Source: Scatophagus argus (lineage: Eukaryota > Chordata > Actinopteri > Scatophagidae). From it: a stretch of DNA of 64,000 nucleotides. The position numbers were made by a program, and so were the translations under genes. Shown here in pieces: positions 13,309 to 49,725 of this stretch (position 1 is the stretch's first letter; each line of letters starts with the position of its first letter). The notes under the pieces are model-generated. The model was not told the DNA's origin. It saw only the letters and a program-made list of their open reading frames with translations, and ran no database searches. The DNA lies in contig NC_058499.1 of NCBI RefSeq assembly GCF_020382885.2, positions 13,191,872-13,255,871 on the forward strand. Reading direction: 5' to 3'.

Positions 13309-14544
13309 GTTTTCGCCACCGAGCATTGATAAATTATACAAGGTATTACTATGGTTACAGCAGTCCTCAGGACAACAGCTGGATCAGGTTATCAAACAAC
13401 AAAAGTGAGAGTGGATCTGTCAGAGGCAGACAGAGAGGAGTGAAATGTGATACGTGACCATGTGACTCATTACACCTGTGTGAAAAGTGTTTTGTAGCAT
13501 TGAACTGCTGGTACAAGTTGGTGGGTTCCAGCTTGTATGTTATGTATATTATTGTATATTGTTGCCTGTCTCAAACAGTATGTGTCTTAATGAATCTTAT
13601 CTAATGAGGATCTGTAATTTCTGACTGGTTTCTTAATAATTTCCAGGGAAGAACCATGTAATTGTTATTATAAGGAAATAGTAACATATCTGAGCCTTTT
13701 CTTGTAGTTTACGTGTGCAGGGGTTAGTTGAGTTGCTAAGCATTAGAGAAACTTCTTTGAAAGAAGTGCTACTTTTAATCCCAAGTAAATATGTGTTTAT
13801 TATTGATTTATTACTGCGAACTTGAGACCGCATATATGAAGTAATTTCACATTCTTGAACACGTTGCCTACATTATTTTACTCATAATAAATACCAAATA
13901 ACTTATTTCTTTCCAGGATAATTCCTAGGAAATTGTAAGAAAAGTAAAATAGAAAAATCAAAATAAAGTGTTACCAAGATCATGCGCATGACGAATTTAG
14001 TCTTTGATCAGAAAATGGAGCACCCAACACACAAGTATAATCAAGTATTTGTTTATTTGTACAATGAAGATTGAAAAAACGAGTACCTGAGATTATGTGG
14101 CTTACTGTATATACAGTCAGACATCACACTGTGCTGAAATAAACATGTACAGTATACAAATGCTCTTTTGATAGTAAATAATACTGTTAAAATAAACTAA
14201 AGTCTGTCGACAAATCTCTCATAAATGTGGAAAACAAAACACGTCGGGACAATGAACATGTGGAATAAAAATGACACATCCTCATGTGCTACAAATATTC
14301 AGTGCTACAAATAATAAAATAACAATGTTTATAAAAACACTAAAACGCAGTATTTCACATAAGTCAATGTGTTAAATCCACAGGTCATGGACGTTAATCT
14401 GCTGGGATATTTTTTGATTTCAGACTTTGTTGTACAGTAACGGATATCATGTGCAGTCCTTGAGTGGAGACAAGATGATTACAGGCGGCAGTGCATGTGT
14501 GTGCGTACAAGTCAGTGTCCATTTCAAAGTGTGCAGTTCAAGCA
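13309..14544. other. Coiled-coil gene promoter side and kcp 3' UTR
   Basis: No coding exon was found. The 13309-13500 end is the likely promoter of the minus-strand coiled-coil gene. The 14052-14544 part is likely kcp 3' UTR, ending at a minus-strand AATAAA (14052-14057). Confidence 0.45.
14052..14057 (-). terminator. kcp: Probable kcp polyadenylation signal
   Basis: AATAAA on the minus strand about 490 bases past the kcp stop codon at 14545. Usage inferred. Confidence 0.4.
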
Positions 14545-39541
<24,997 letters not shown>

Positions 39542-42500
39542 TCTCCGGACTCGAAAAATGAACAACCTGGATTTACCTTTTAAACTCGATCTAGTGACAT
39601 GGACCTCACGCTGAAGATTGCACCGTTCCTTTGCAAGAAGACCTCTCCAAAGAGCGCGCAAAAGAAACGTGAAACATCTGGATGCGGTCAGGGCGTCACT
39701 TCTCTGCAGTCAGTGACACACTTGGATTCTCCCCTGGGGCCATAGCTACAAGACACTTTCGCTCCATGATCACAAAGGCGGATGGTTGAGAGAAGGTGAT
39801 GATTAGTACTATGCTTGCTCAAAATGTCTGTTATTTCTGACGAGAGAGACAATAAAGACAGCAACGTTCAGGTGTGCCGACTATTGTCTCTACCTCGTTC
39901 AGTTTACAGTCCCTCAAGGATAGCCGTGTGTGCACTTCTTTCTTCCCCGGTTTTCCCTCATTTTGTCAAGGAAAAAACCTCTCCACCCAGCACTTCTTGG
40001 TGGTGTTGATTCCCAAAGTCCCCCGTTTTGGTAATGAGCTAAAACCTGGTCTGGAAACTGGAGGGGATCCATGAATATAAGTATGTGTGTGTGTAGAGTG
40101 TGAGAGAGTGTGTACAGAGACAGAGGGCGGGGGTAAACACAAGTAGTCATGTTTCACTTCTTTGGAAACAATCCCAGTGTGCATCTTACTGTGCTCAATC
40201 CCCTCACATCTGTCTTCACAACTCTTGACTTCCCCCTCATGTTGTTGTACTGATCTCTTCTCTTCTGTTTTTATTATTTCTGTAAGTGTGCCCTCATAAG
40301 CAACAGCTCTGAGACAGACATATGCCCCTCTGTTTTGTTGGAGTGTTGATGATAGGACACCCGGGTGTTTCCTTATGGCTGTAGTAGACTGGAGAGCTCC
40401 TCGTCAATCTGGCGCCAGCTTATTTTCAATACCGTTGGAGAGTCTATCTGTTGAAGGTGCAACACACGTTCAAACACCTAATTTTAAGTATGATTTTCAC
40501 AGCCTCTGTTCGCATACCAAACCAGACCTCGTCCATGACTCATGGCAGTTTGTCTGTAATAGTCACAATTATAAAGTTTTCCCATAGGACTTGCTTTCTC
40601 CGCTTCGGTAGCAGTTCAACATGCACTCAGTCCCTCTGGAGGACATTGCACTTCCAGGCCGAGGGGGCTGATTTAACACTGTGATAAAGCAGTAGAAGCC
40701 TGAATAAATGTTTTGTTGAGAGATTTAGTTTTAAAGTATCATAGTATAAGGCATTATGAAGGCAGTAATTTGCTGACAAAATTCAAAATTCCAAAATCTC
40801 TCCCAGTGGAACACTGACAGGAACAAAATGTTGCTCCCACCCAGTTTGTAGCATAGCCAGTGGGCCTTAATTTTGTAAGGAGAAGTAGATCAGGCTAGTG
40901 TTACACCCAGACTGCACTGGGCTGAGGTGCAGGACAAAGTCAGCAACTTCCAAACTAAGGGGCTGTAGGCACAGTGGCGCTTTGAGGTAAATGCTAACAT
41001 CAACATGCTATCATATGCACATAATGGAAATTAATGACAAAAATGTTCAGTGTGCTAGCTTGCTAATTAGAACACAAAATACTGCTAGGCTGGTGGGGAT
41101 ATCATTAGTTTAATAAGTATTTAATTTCATCTTAATTCATTAGATAGTTTTTGACACATTTCAGTCTCATACTGCATACTGAATGTATGAGGTCTCATAA
41201 CATTAATGCAACATTTGTTATTGGAGTGTTTACTTATTTATTGTGTTAATTCAGAATGCAACAACATGAGATACTGAGATGAGATGCGATACTGTATAAA
41301 CAGCAAAGCAAAGCAAAGCAGAGACTGAGCTACTAATTCTTTTTCAATCACATCTCTGCTGACATCTAGTGGTCATATCCAGTCACTAGTGAACATATGT
41401 AAACTCAACACGTCTTCATCTGTTATTTATTTATCTGGTGTTCACTATGGCTTATCACGACAACACAGTAACATGAAAAAAACCTGGAAGTGTTGAGTCG
41501 TCCTCTCAGTTTTTGTTGGTGTTGCTTGAAATTGCATCTTTAAACTTTTATATGAAGTGATAAATGCTTGTCCTCTGCACTCTCTGTCAGGGACACAAGT
41601 GGTGCAGTATTCATCCTTTCCCCAAGGCAGACTTTAGTTTCCAGACACTCCTGTTTTTATCTGACAATGAAATCTTCTCACAGCCTGCGTTAACCAAAAC
41701 ATTTTTCATGGAGCCAGATGATAGCTTTCATCAAAGGAGTTTCTGTGTGTGTGTGTGTGTGCGTGCCTATGCATACTGAGACAAGTGTGAAAAGGGATGT
41801 GGGTTAATCTTCAGAAGGTGAACAGCCGATGTTTGATAGCTAATCCCTTGTCAGGCCCCATTAGTTAATTGAACAAATCCAACAGGCGCAAGCTGTGTAG
41901 CCAAAGAACATACTCAGACTCTTTTAGCAAGTTCTAACCTGTATGACACATTGAAATACACATGCACATTGAAGTGTGATACAAGCTGCCCAATTGGCTA
42001 ATTTACTAAATGAAATATTTCCTGTAATGCTGTGTAACAGAGCAACTGGAGCTTGAACAAGATTGATGGACACTCTGACTGTTGAGCTTTGATTTCATGA
42101 GAAACTGTTTATGAAGGTCAGGTGTCTTTATACCAGACAAATCTCTTAAATTCACTTGTGACCCTGGTCTTTCGCATCACCGTCAGCTTCTTGCCATATC
42201 TAAGCTGATTGGCTCAGTCTTTTCCCCCTACCAGGTAAGCCACGCCTTCAGGCTTTAGCCTCTGAGCTGACATTTATCCTAGGATACACACCATAAGCTG
42301 CTGTCTGCTTTTTAATGTATGTAGGAGAGGGGGATCAGCGTGTGCATTAGGGTTTGTGTGTGTTCATGTGTGTGTTTGCATGTGTGTGTGTGGCCGGGTT
42401 TATCTATTGTTGTCACTCTGATTATTTCTAAAAGCCTGTCTGTCTTACTGAGTGGCGTTTAGTGGCTTTCGGGGTTTTGGGAATCAGAAATCCTGCTTCT

Positions 42501-43154
42501 ATCACAGGTCAGAAGGATATGGAGGCTGACAGACAAGACAAGGATTTGACAACGACAGGTCAGTTAGCTGAACAAGAGAATAGACTGTGTTTATATGATA
42601 ACATGGCTGAATGAGTAACGGAAAGCTCATATGTGTTTGTTTACCTCACGTTTGCAGCAGGGATGTTTTAGTGGATAGTGACTCTTGACCCTGCCAAGGC
42701 AAGAATACAGAAAAAAATACACAGTAAATCAGCAGATTTATGCTAAACAGGGTTAGAATTAACAGATTAACAGGTGAGTCTACAGTCAGAATAGCACCTG
42801 TCTGCAGAGATAGGCGGGGGAAGGTAAAAGAAGCGATCAAGTCAAATAAACATGAAGAGCAAGCAAGACAGTAGGCTACTATTCAACTGGTCTGCTCTCT
42901 CAGACTGAGGATTGCCAGGCAGAAACCCCCTTAAAGGGGATTTAAGGGAATTACTGGGCAGAGTGGAGTGTGTGTTTACTAGTATTTGTACATTATGAGA
43001 GGATTTTAACCGTGAGATGATTCGTACGATGTGTTGCCAAGCCTAGCTCCCTCGTTCATGGCATAGGTGAAAGGATGACCTTGTTTAGTTAATTTGATTG
43101 TTTTTTCTCTCTCTCGACTCAGAACGGGTTCACAAGGTCTGACTGAGCCCAAGA
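39542..43154. other. Divergent intergenic region between kcp and cdhr5
   Basis: Head-to-head spacing of 3.6 kb. It holds the promoters of both genes, the partial interspersed repeat at 40985-41165 and short TG tracts near 41744-41762 and 42355-42395. No coding exon is supported. Confidence 0.45.
40985..41165. repeat. Partial copy of the same fish interspersed repeat
   Basis: Shares atgctaacatcaacatgcta, gcttgctaattag and the following attagtttaataagta portion with the fuller copy at 35310-35655. Lies in the gap between kcp and cdhr5. Confidence 0.45.
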
Positions 43155-46100
43155 ATGGCCCTAATTGTATTGAAATGCAGTCTGTTCCATACCAGGGCTC
43201 TAGTCTGCTCACTGCTGGTCCTCCTGTGTCAGCACACAGTCACAGGTACAGCTGCTGCACTTTTGGTTATATTAGAGTTGGGGTCTTTGCCAGAATTAAT
43301 GGAGTTTTTTACACTGTATACATGTGATTGTGTTTGTATTGACACAGGGATGTCAGGGTGGGGTGGATGTCTGGATGGTCAGGATGTGTTTGCAACAGTC
43401 AGAGAAAACAGCTTGTCAGGAGAAGTTGTTGCTGAGCTCATGGCTGAGACCACAATGGAGGGGGTTCAGTGGAGCCTGCATGGAAAGGACGCTGATTGGT
43501 TCTTCTTGGATGGGAGAAACATCCGGCTGAACATATCAGCTGACAAGGTCCTCGATCGAGAGGTAAATGAGAGGGATATGCCCTCATAAACATTGATCTG
43601 AGTGATCTATGGATTACATCAATAAATCAATCAATCACACTTCATTTATAGGACACCTTTCAAACAAATCAAATGTGATTCAAAATGCCTCACAAACAAG
43701 AAAATGCAAGATGTGAAAACAAACAAAGAAAACAAAGGATTTAGAGAATAGTGCACACTACAAATACTTCATAAGTTGATTGAACAAGGCAGCAATAAAA
43801 TATAGAATAGAACAGACAATAACGACCAGCAGTTAAAAGTTGATAATACAAAGTAATACTGATAATAGATATGAATACTAAAACCATAAAATTATCAAGC
43901 ACTACATGAAAGCCAGACTAAACACATGGGTCTTTAGTCTGCATTTAAAGATATCAATACTTTTAACTCTCAGTGGCCGAAAGCAGCATTGCCAAATGTT
44001 TCTGTTGTGCTTTGTGGGACAGCTAAAATACAAGAACTGGAGAGTCTGAGGGGGCTTCCTGATTCACAAATCAAAAACATTTCTGTGATACAGTCTGGTG
44101 CATAGCCTTGTTATGCCTTATCAAAAAATGAAAGAGTTTTAAAAATCAATTCAAGCAGGTAACCAGTGCATAGACATTAAAATAAGTGTAATGTGTTCTC
44201 TCCTTTTGGTCTTCATGAGCACTGGGGCAGCAGAATTTTGAATTCATTTTTGAATCTCATTTTGTTGAGACTGTGGGAATGCTTGTGATGGTGTGGAGCT
44301 GCGATGAGGAAGTTGTGTCTAAGTTTAGATAAAACTATCAGAGACTGAACCTTTACACCCTTGTCCTTGGATCGAACACAATCTCTCTTACCTTCATCCT
44401 CTTCCCAGTCAGCTGTCTTAACATCCTGGCAGCTGTTGATGGATCAACCAGATTAGCAGACTCTCCGTCTCTCAATTTATCAACTTCTGGCAACATATCC
44501 TTAAAACAAAAATTTCTGGACTGAAACAATTAGTACAGCTAAGTTTCAACCTTACATCTTCATCAAGTACATCTGCTGTTTCCTTCCCAACTTGATAAGA
44601 TATTAGCAGATACAGAGATACAGCATGTTACAATATTAAGTTTTTCTACATTTAAATGACGTTTATGTGATTATGCTGGTTAAAACTAAAACACTGAGGG
44701 CCTATTTTTTTTTAACATTTTTTTTTTCCAAAAAATAACCTGTGCTTTTAAAATAAAATTGAAACATTGGAAATGTGTCTTGGCAGTAGTTAAAAACTTA
44801 CAGTTGTGTTTATTGTGATTTAGATGATGACTCAATTTTAAGCATGTGATTGTAGTATTTGTGTTAAAATATTTTAGCTTACCAAATGAAGGTCTTCTGC
44901 TGTTCTCCTGTCTCACAGTCTCTCGGTCCGATCCTAATGGCTGAGCTGTCCTGTTACGAGGAGGACACACTTCAGGTACATTTTATGCTGTCATCTTGCC
45001 CAGAACTTCTCAGTGTGTCATCCCAGCTTCAAACGCGTGTGCTCTTTTGCTGCTGTTGTAGACTGTGTACAGGGTCATGGTGGAGATTCTCAATGACAAC
45101 GATAATCAGCCTGTGTTTGCAGAAGACACTGTTGTCTCTCTCATTATCAGTGAGGTATGAGTCGCAGATACATCTACAAAAAAATTGAGGATGCATACAC
45201 AAATCATCCACAATTTTAAGTTCTAACATGCTCTGCATTTTCCCTGTGTTTTCCAGCTGACTCCAGTGAATACTGTGATCTTTACTGTCCAGGCCACTGA
45301 TGCAGATAACGACAAAATCATTTACTTCGTTGACCAGACATCAGTGAGTTCCTTCCTCCTCTTTTTTTCTACTTGGGGTTTCTACACCAAAGGTTCTTGT
45401 TAAAGTGCGTTTGTGTATGTGTGTGTGTGTGTTCTGCAGCCTGATGCAGAGTACTTCAAGGTTGATCTCCCCAACAGTGGAGAGGTGATCCTGTCCAAGC
45501 CTCTAGACTATGAGACCAAGACCCTGTTGACTGTGACCATCCACGCCTCAGTAAGCCACGGACCATTCATTTACATTCATTTGTCATCTTTCCCCAGAAA
45601 ATAAAGTTACAGTTACTATCAGAGGAGATGAACCACACTTGAGTTCATACAGCCATCCATTTCTTCATTGAACGCACTTGACGAATTTAATATCCTCTAA
45701 AGAAATCTTGACTTGTGATTACCCTAGGAAATGAGCACTGCCGAGCGCTTCAATACCAGCATCAATATCACCATCACTCTGCTGGATGGGGATGACCAGT
45801 ACCCACAGTTTCTGCCCTGTGTGCTGCTTTTCCAAGATGAGACCAGCTGCATCTGCACTAGCCCTGTGTACGCAGTGAACGTCACAGAGGGGGAAGAGGT
45901 CAGTTGCTAAACTGCCCTGTCAGTCACACTTATAACTGACAACATCAAATAATACAATAATACAATGATACTCTTTTAGCAATATGCATGTAGTAGGTTT
46001 ATTTTTACTCTCATAAACTGCATCTGCCTGATAGATAAAGTACTGTAAGTTTTTATCTATCATATCTGGCATTGTGTAAGTGCCCTCTCATGTTGAAACT

Positions 46101-49100
46101 CTGATTATGAAAACAACTTTCAAGAGATCATCTTACAATTCAAATTAGAGACTTTAGCTGTAAGTTCCTGATCAGTTTTAGATGTTATGAAGTCCTGATT
46201 TGTGAAGGAACAAATGTTTGTAAAATTTCAGGACATTGTGCTGGATTTCTCTCCTGGTCCCATTCATGCAGTGGATGGAGACCGAGGAATCAGCTCTCCA
46301 GTCAGCTATGCCATTCTCTCAGGTACCATACGCACCAATCTAAGTTAATCTTTAAAATGTACTGTGCTTATACATATGTAACTTCATTTGTGCTCATGCC
46401 AGGAGATGATGATGGCCGTTTCCTAATGGACAAAAAGACGGGCGAGATTAAACTGATGCACGGGGTTCGAGACAGACTCATAACTCCAGAGGTGCAGCTG
46501 CTGGTCATGGTAAGACTCACATACTCAATGTCAGCGGTAGGTTTGAAAGATATCAATCTCATCACTCTGTCTTTTTGTCTCTCTGTGTCTGGCAACCAGG
46601 CATATCAGGACGATGACCCCAGGAAGTATTCTGTTGCAAAAGTGTTGGTTCGAGTTCTGGCAGTGAATCGGTTTTATCCAGAGTTCAACATGGCTGAATA
46701 TCAAGGCTTTGTAACTGCAGGAGAGAGCCCTGCTTCTCTGGTCGATACCTATGGCAGCAAAGCCCTGATGTTACATGTGGAAGATCAGGACTTCAACCAT
46801 GTATGCACTACAGTGCACTTGACGCACACTCCCATGGAGCAAAAAATGTTCACAGCAGTTCTGTATTTGATTTACATCACCTCCTTTTTCTCCACAAATT
46901 GACAGGGTTTTAATCCCATGATCCACTTCACCTTCAGTCCCACATCAAATCACACAGACATCTACCAAATTACACAGGAGGGTCTTCTGATCACCAAGCC
47001 CAATCAGCTCAAACCAAAGCAGAAACATGTTCTGGAGGTAAGCCACAGCGAGTGTTACCGTTTGATTTTTTAAAAATGTGAATACGCTGAAAAGGCTATC
47101 AGTAATGTTTTTGTTTTTAAGGTCAGTAACTACACGTTACATGATCATTACATTATGCTGGCTTGCATTTGGCATAATTCTTTATCTTTTAAGTTGCTGT
47201 GTTTGGACTGATTTGTTATTTTACATGAAAGCTGATTGAGATAATGAGCCCATCATTAGGCTGAGCAGATGGCAAGAACAAAGAAAAAAATGGAACAACC
47301 CAGATGTAATAATATAGTTTTGACATGCCTGACAACATAACAATGAAATATTGTGTTTGTGTCCTGTAATTACATAAACACAATAGGAAAACCAATTAAC
47401 AACAGATGGCATTAAGTTATTTTCACTGTGTCTGTCCAACTGGAACTGGAGGGTTGGTAATAAATCAAAAAACGTGTGATCTCGTTTGGCGTACACAACC
47501 GAAGTTAATTGGCAAAATCAGCCTGCATGTCTCTAAACTTACCAAGGACAGGACTGAATTGATATTCACTGTTGCAACAAACAAATCATCGTCTTATTGC
47601 ACATTTATATCTTATTACATCTGTTAATGAAGTTAGCCACTTTCATGTGCTGCACAACCTCTTCTGTTTTTCATCAAAATCTCAAAACAAATAACAACAT
47701 CAATGAGGAGGCAATCATGTGATGAAAAGTGACAATACATTGCAGGTGATGGCTATAGACCAGGAGTCAGGTGATGCCGCCTTTGCTACCGTGGTGGTGG
47801 AGGTATTATCTGAAGGACAATCAAGTAAGGACACACACTTAGACGCTCGCATTCGCCTCTGATCGCTGATGATCCTGCAGACTGCAACGAAGTCTCTGTG
47901 TGTCTGTCTCTGTATGCTGCAGTACCTCTTAGTCCACTGGGAGATGACCGTATGATAGGCTGTGCTGTGGGCAAAGCGTTGTTTCTGTGCATGGTGTTCA
48001 TGACTGTACTTGGATGTATCCTGTCCATGGTGATGTGGCTAAAGAAAAAACAGAAGGGAAAGAGGGATCCATTAGAGAGAGGCTGTGTGGCACAGGGCAA
48101 ACACCCCAATGTGGTAAGATCTTTAATATCTATAATTCTGATTCATATTTACCAAGATTTGCTGCTGATTAGTTTTGACTTTATGACTTACTCTCTATTG
48201 CATACAATCCCACAGAGTTTACGGTGGTTCCAACTGGTAAGTTTTCTTTTATTTACTATTGAAACTAATATTCGTCCTTGTCCTGTATTTCCTATTGCTA
48301 TCCTTATAAAAAGCTCCTCAATGAAGTCTCTTCATCCTACTTAAAGTAAGCAGTTTATACAATTTGACAAAAACATAATCAAACTCACTCGTGACTCAGC
48401 TTCAGAATTAGCAAGTAAGCCGAGAAATGTTTTTATGAAACTGTATCCAAGGTGTGGATTAATTCAAGCTCAAGTTTACACTATATTTGAAAATGTGAGA
48501 TTCTTCCAAAGTCTGGAAGGTAAATTAGTCATATTGTAATGAATTGACTCACTCCCATACACTAAAGGCGGGACTTCCTGCTTGTTTGAAGGCCTTGCAT
48601 TGCTACACATTACACTGAACCAGGATCATTTAGTCACCTCACAACACTGGTTTTCTTTTTCCAAACACTGACCTAATGACTGTGGTTGCTCTTCAGCTGA
48701 GTCACCGTAATGCCATGCCACACATGGAAGAAGTACCCTACAACAATGAAGAATATGGAACCTACAATCCCTCCTTCAGCTTCCCAGACAAACCCGGTAT
48801 CCACATCCACCAAGACCTCCCCCCCTGCCAAGGACCCATTCCACCCAGAACGACTGCTGCACCCTACACCATCCCCACTGAAACTGTGCACAGCCCTGTG
48901 ATCCTAAATGATAAAGATTCTCCACCAGCCAAAAGTTCCTTGAGCTCACCCACCTTTCACCCAGCCATTGCGGATGTGAGCTGTACACATGTGGCTCAAG
49001 ATGCTGCTCCATTCAATGAAAACCCTCATTCACCAGATGATACATACGTGGATTCTGCTGAGGCACTAACAAACACCAGTCCAAGCCCTGCAGCCCATGG

Positions 49101-49725
49101 TGCCGCTAACACCCCGCTGTTCACGTGTCCTGACTCACAAACTACAGAAACAACAACCAACAATGACCCTTCAGACCCTGTCACCAGCCCCTCCTCTCAA
49201 TCCAGTATTCCATGTAGTCATACCCGAATTTCTTCAGCAGAAATAGACAAACCCTTCTGTAAACCTGGTGTGAAAGCACCCTCTTACTCACCTTTACTCC
49301 CCTCACCTCCTCCCCAGCAGATGGGTACACCCCCAACCACCCCAGACCATGCACCTTTAAAAGCCAGGCTGGTACATATAGATACATCTCCCCTCGATAC
49401 ACCTGTAGTAGTACCAGAGGGAACATCTGTGACACTAAGCACAGAGGAAGACCAACCCTCCACGTCACTAGACCAAACAGACCAATCAGAACCCCCAGAT
49501 GGGACTGCAGACATTGGTAGCTCATCTCAGGAGAGAAGGATCTCAACAAACTCAGGAAATACACAGGACTGCAGCGAGGCGGGGGACGCAAATGATGATG
49601 GTTTCCTGGGAGATGAAGATGCAGACAAGAACTGCGAGGGTGAGGATGAGTTAGAGCCAGACGAACAAGAGCTGCTGAGAGTGTTGGCTCGTTGTAATCC
49701 CATTTTTATCACATTTAGTAAGTGA
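43155..49725 (+). CDS. cdhr5: Cadherin-related family member 5-like membrane protein
   Basis: Type I membrane protein; in mammals CDHR5 pairs with CDHR2 in links between brush-border microvilli. Exons: 43155-43245, 43348-43562, 44919-44975, 45062-45154, 45257-45343, 45440-45550, 45728-45898, 46232-46322, 46403-46509, 46600-46800, 46906-47037, 47746-47824, 47923-48113, 48216-48236, 48697-49725; total 2676 nt, 891 aa, all phases matching. Signal peptide LVCSLLVLLCQHTVTG, about four cadherin-like repeats (NDNDNQPVF, DADNDKI, FLPCVLLFQDETSCIC, SPGPIHAVDGDRGISSPVSY), one membrane span (ALFLCMVFMTVLGCILSMVM) and a 350-residue Pro/Ser/Thr-rich tail. The Cys-bounded LPC...C and GPI.A.DGDRGI stretch matches human CDHR5. 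Odd: no mucin-like repeats between the last cadherin repeat and the membrane span. Confidence 0.85.
43563..44918. repeat. Interspersed-repeat-rich second intron of cdhr5
   Basis: From about 43625 the sequence (catttataggacacctttca, gtctttagtctgcatttaaa, gcaggtaaccagtgcatagac, cttttggtcttcatgagcac) follows the order of a long fish interspersed repeat that I remember but cannot name. It runs to about 44280. No coding exon in the intron. Confidence 0.45.
48216..48236 (+). other. cdhr5: 21-nt microexon of cdhr5
   Basis: Seven codons (SLRWFQL) flanked by ctattgcatacaatcccacag and gtaagt, phase 0 on both sides. It sits just after the membrane-proximal basic stretch and can be skipped without a frame change. 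Confidence 0.65.
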
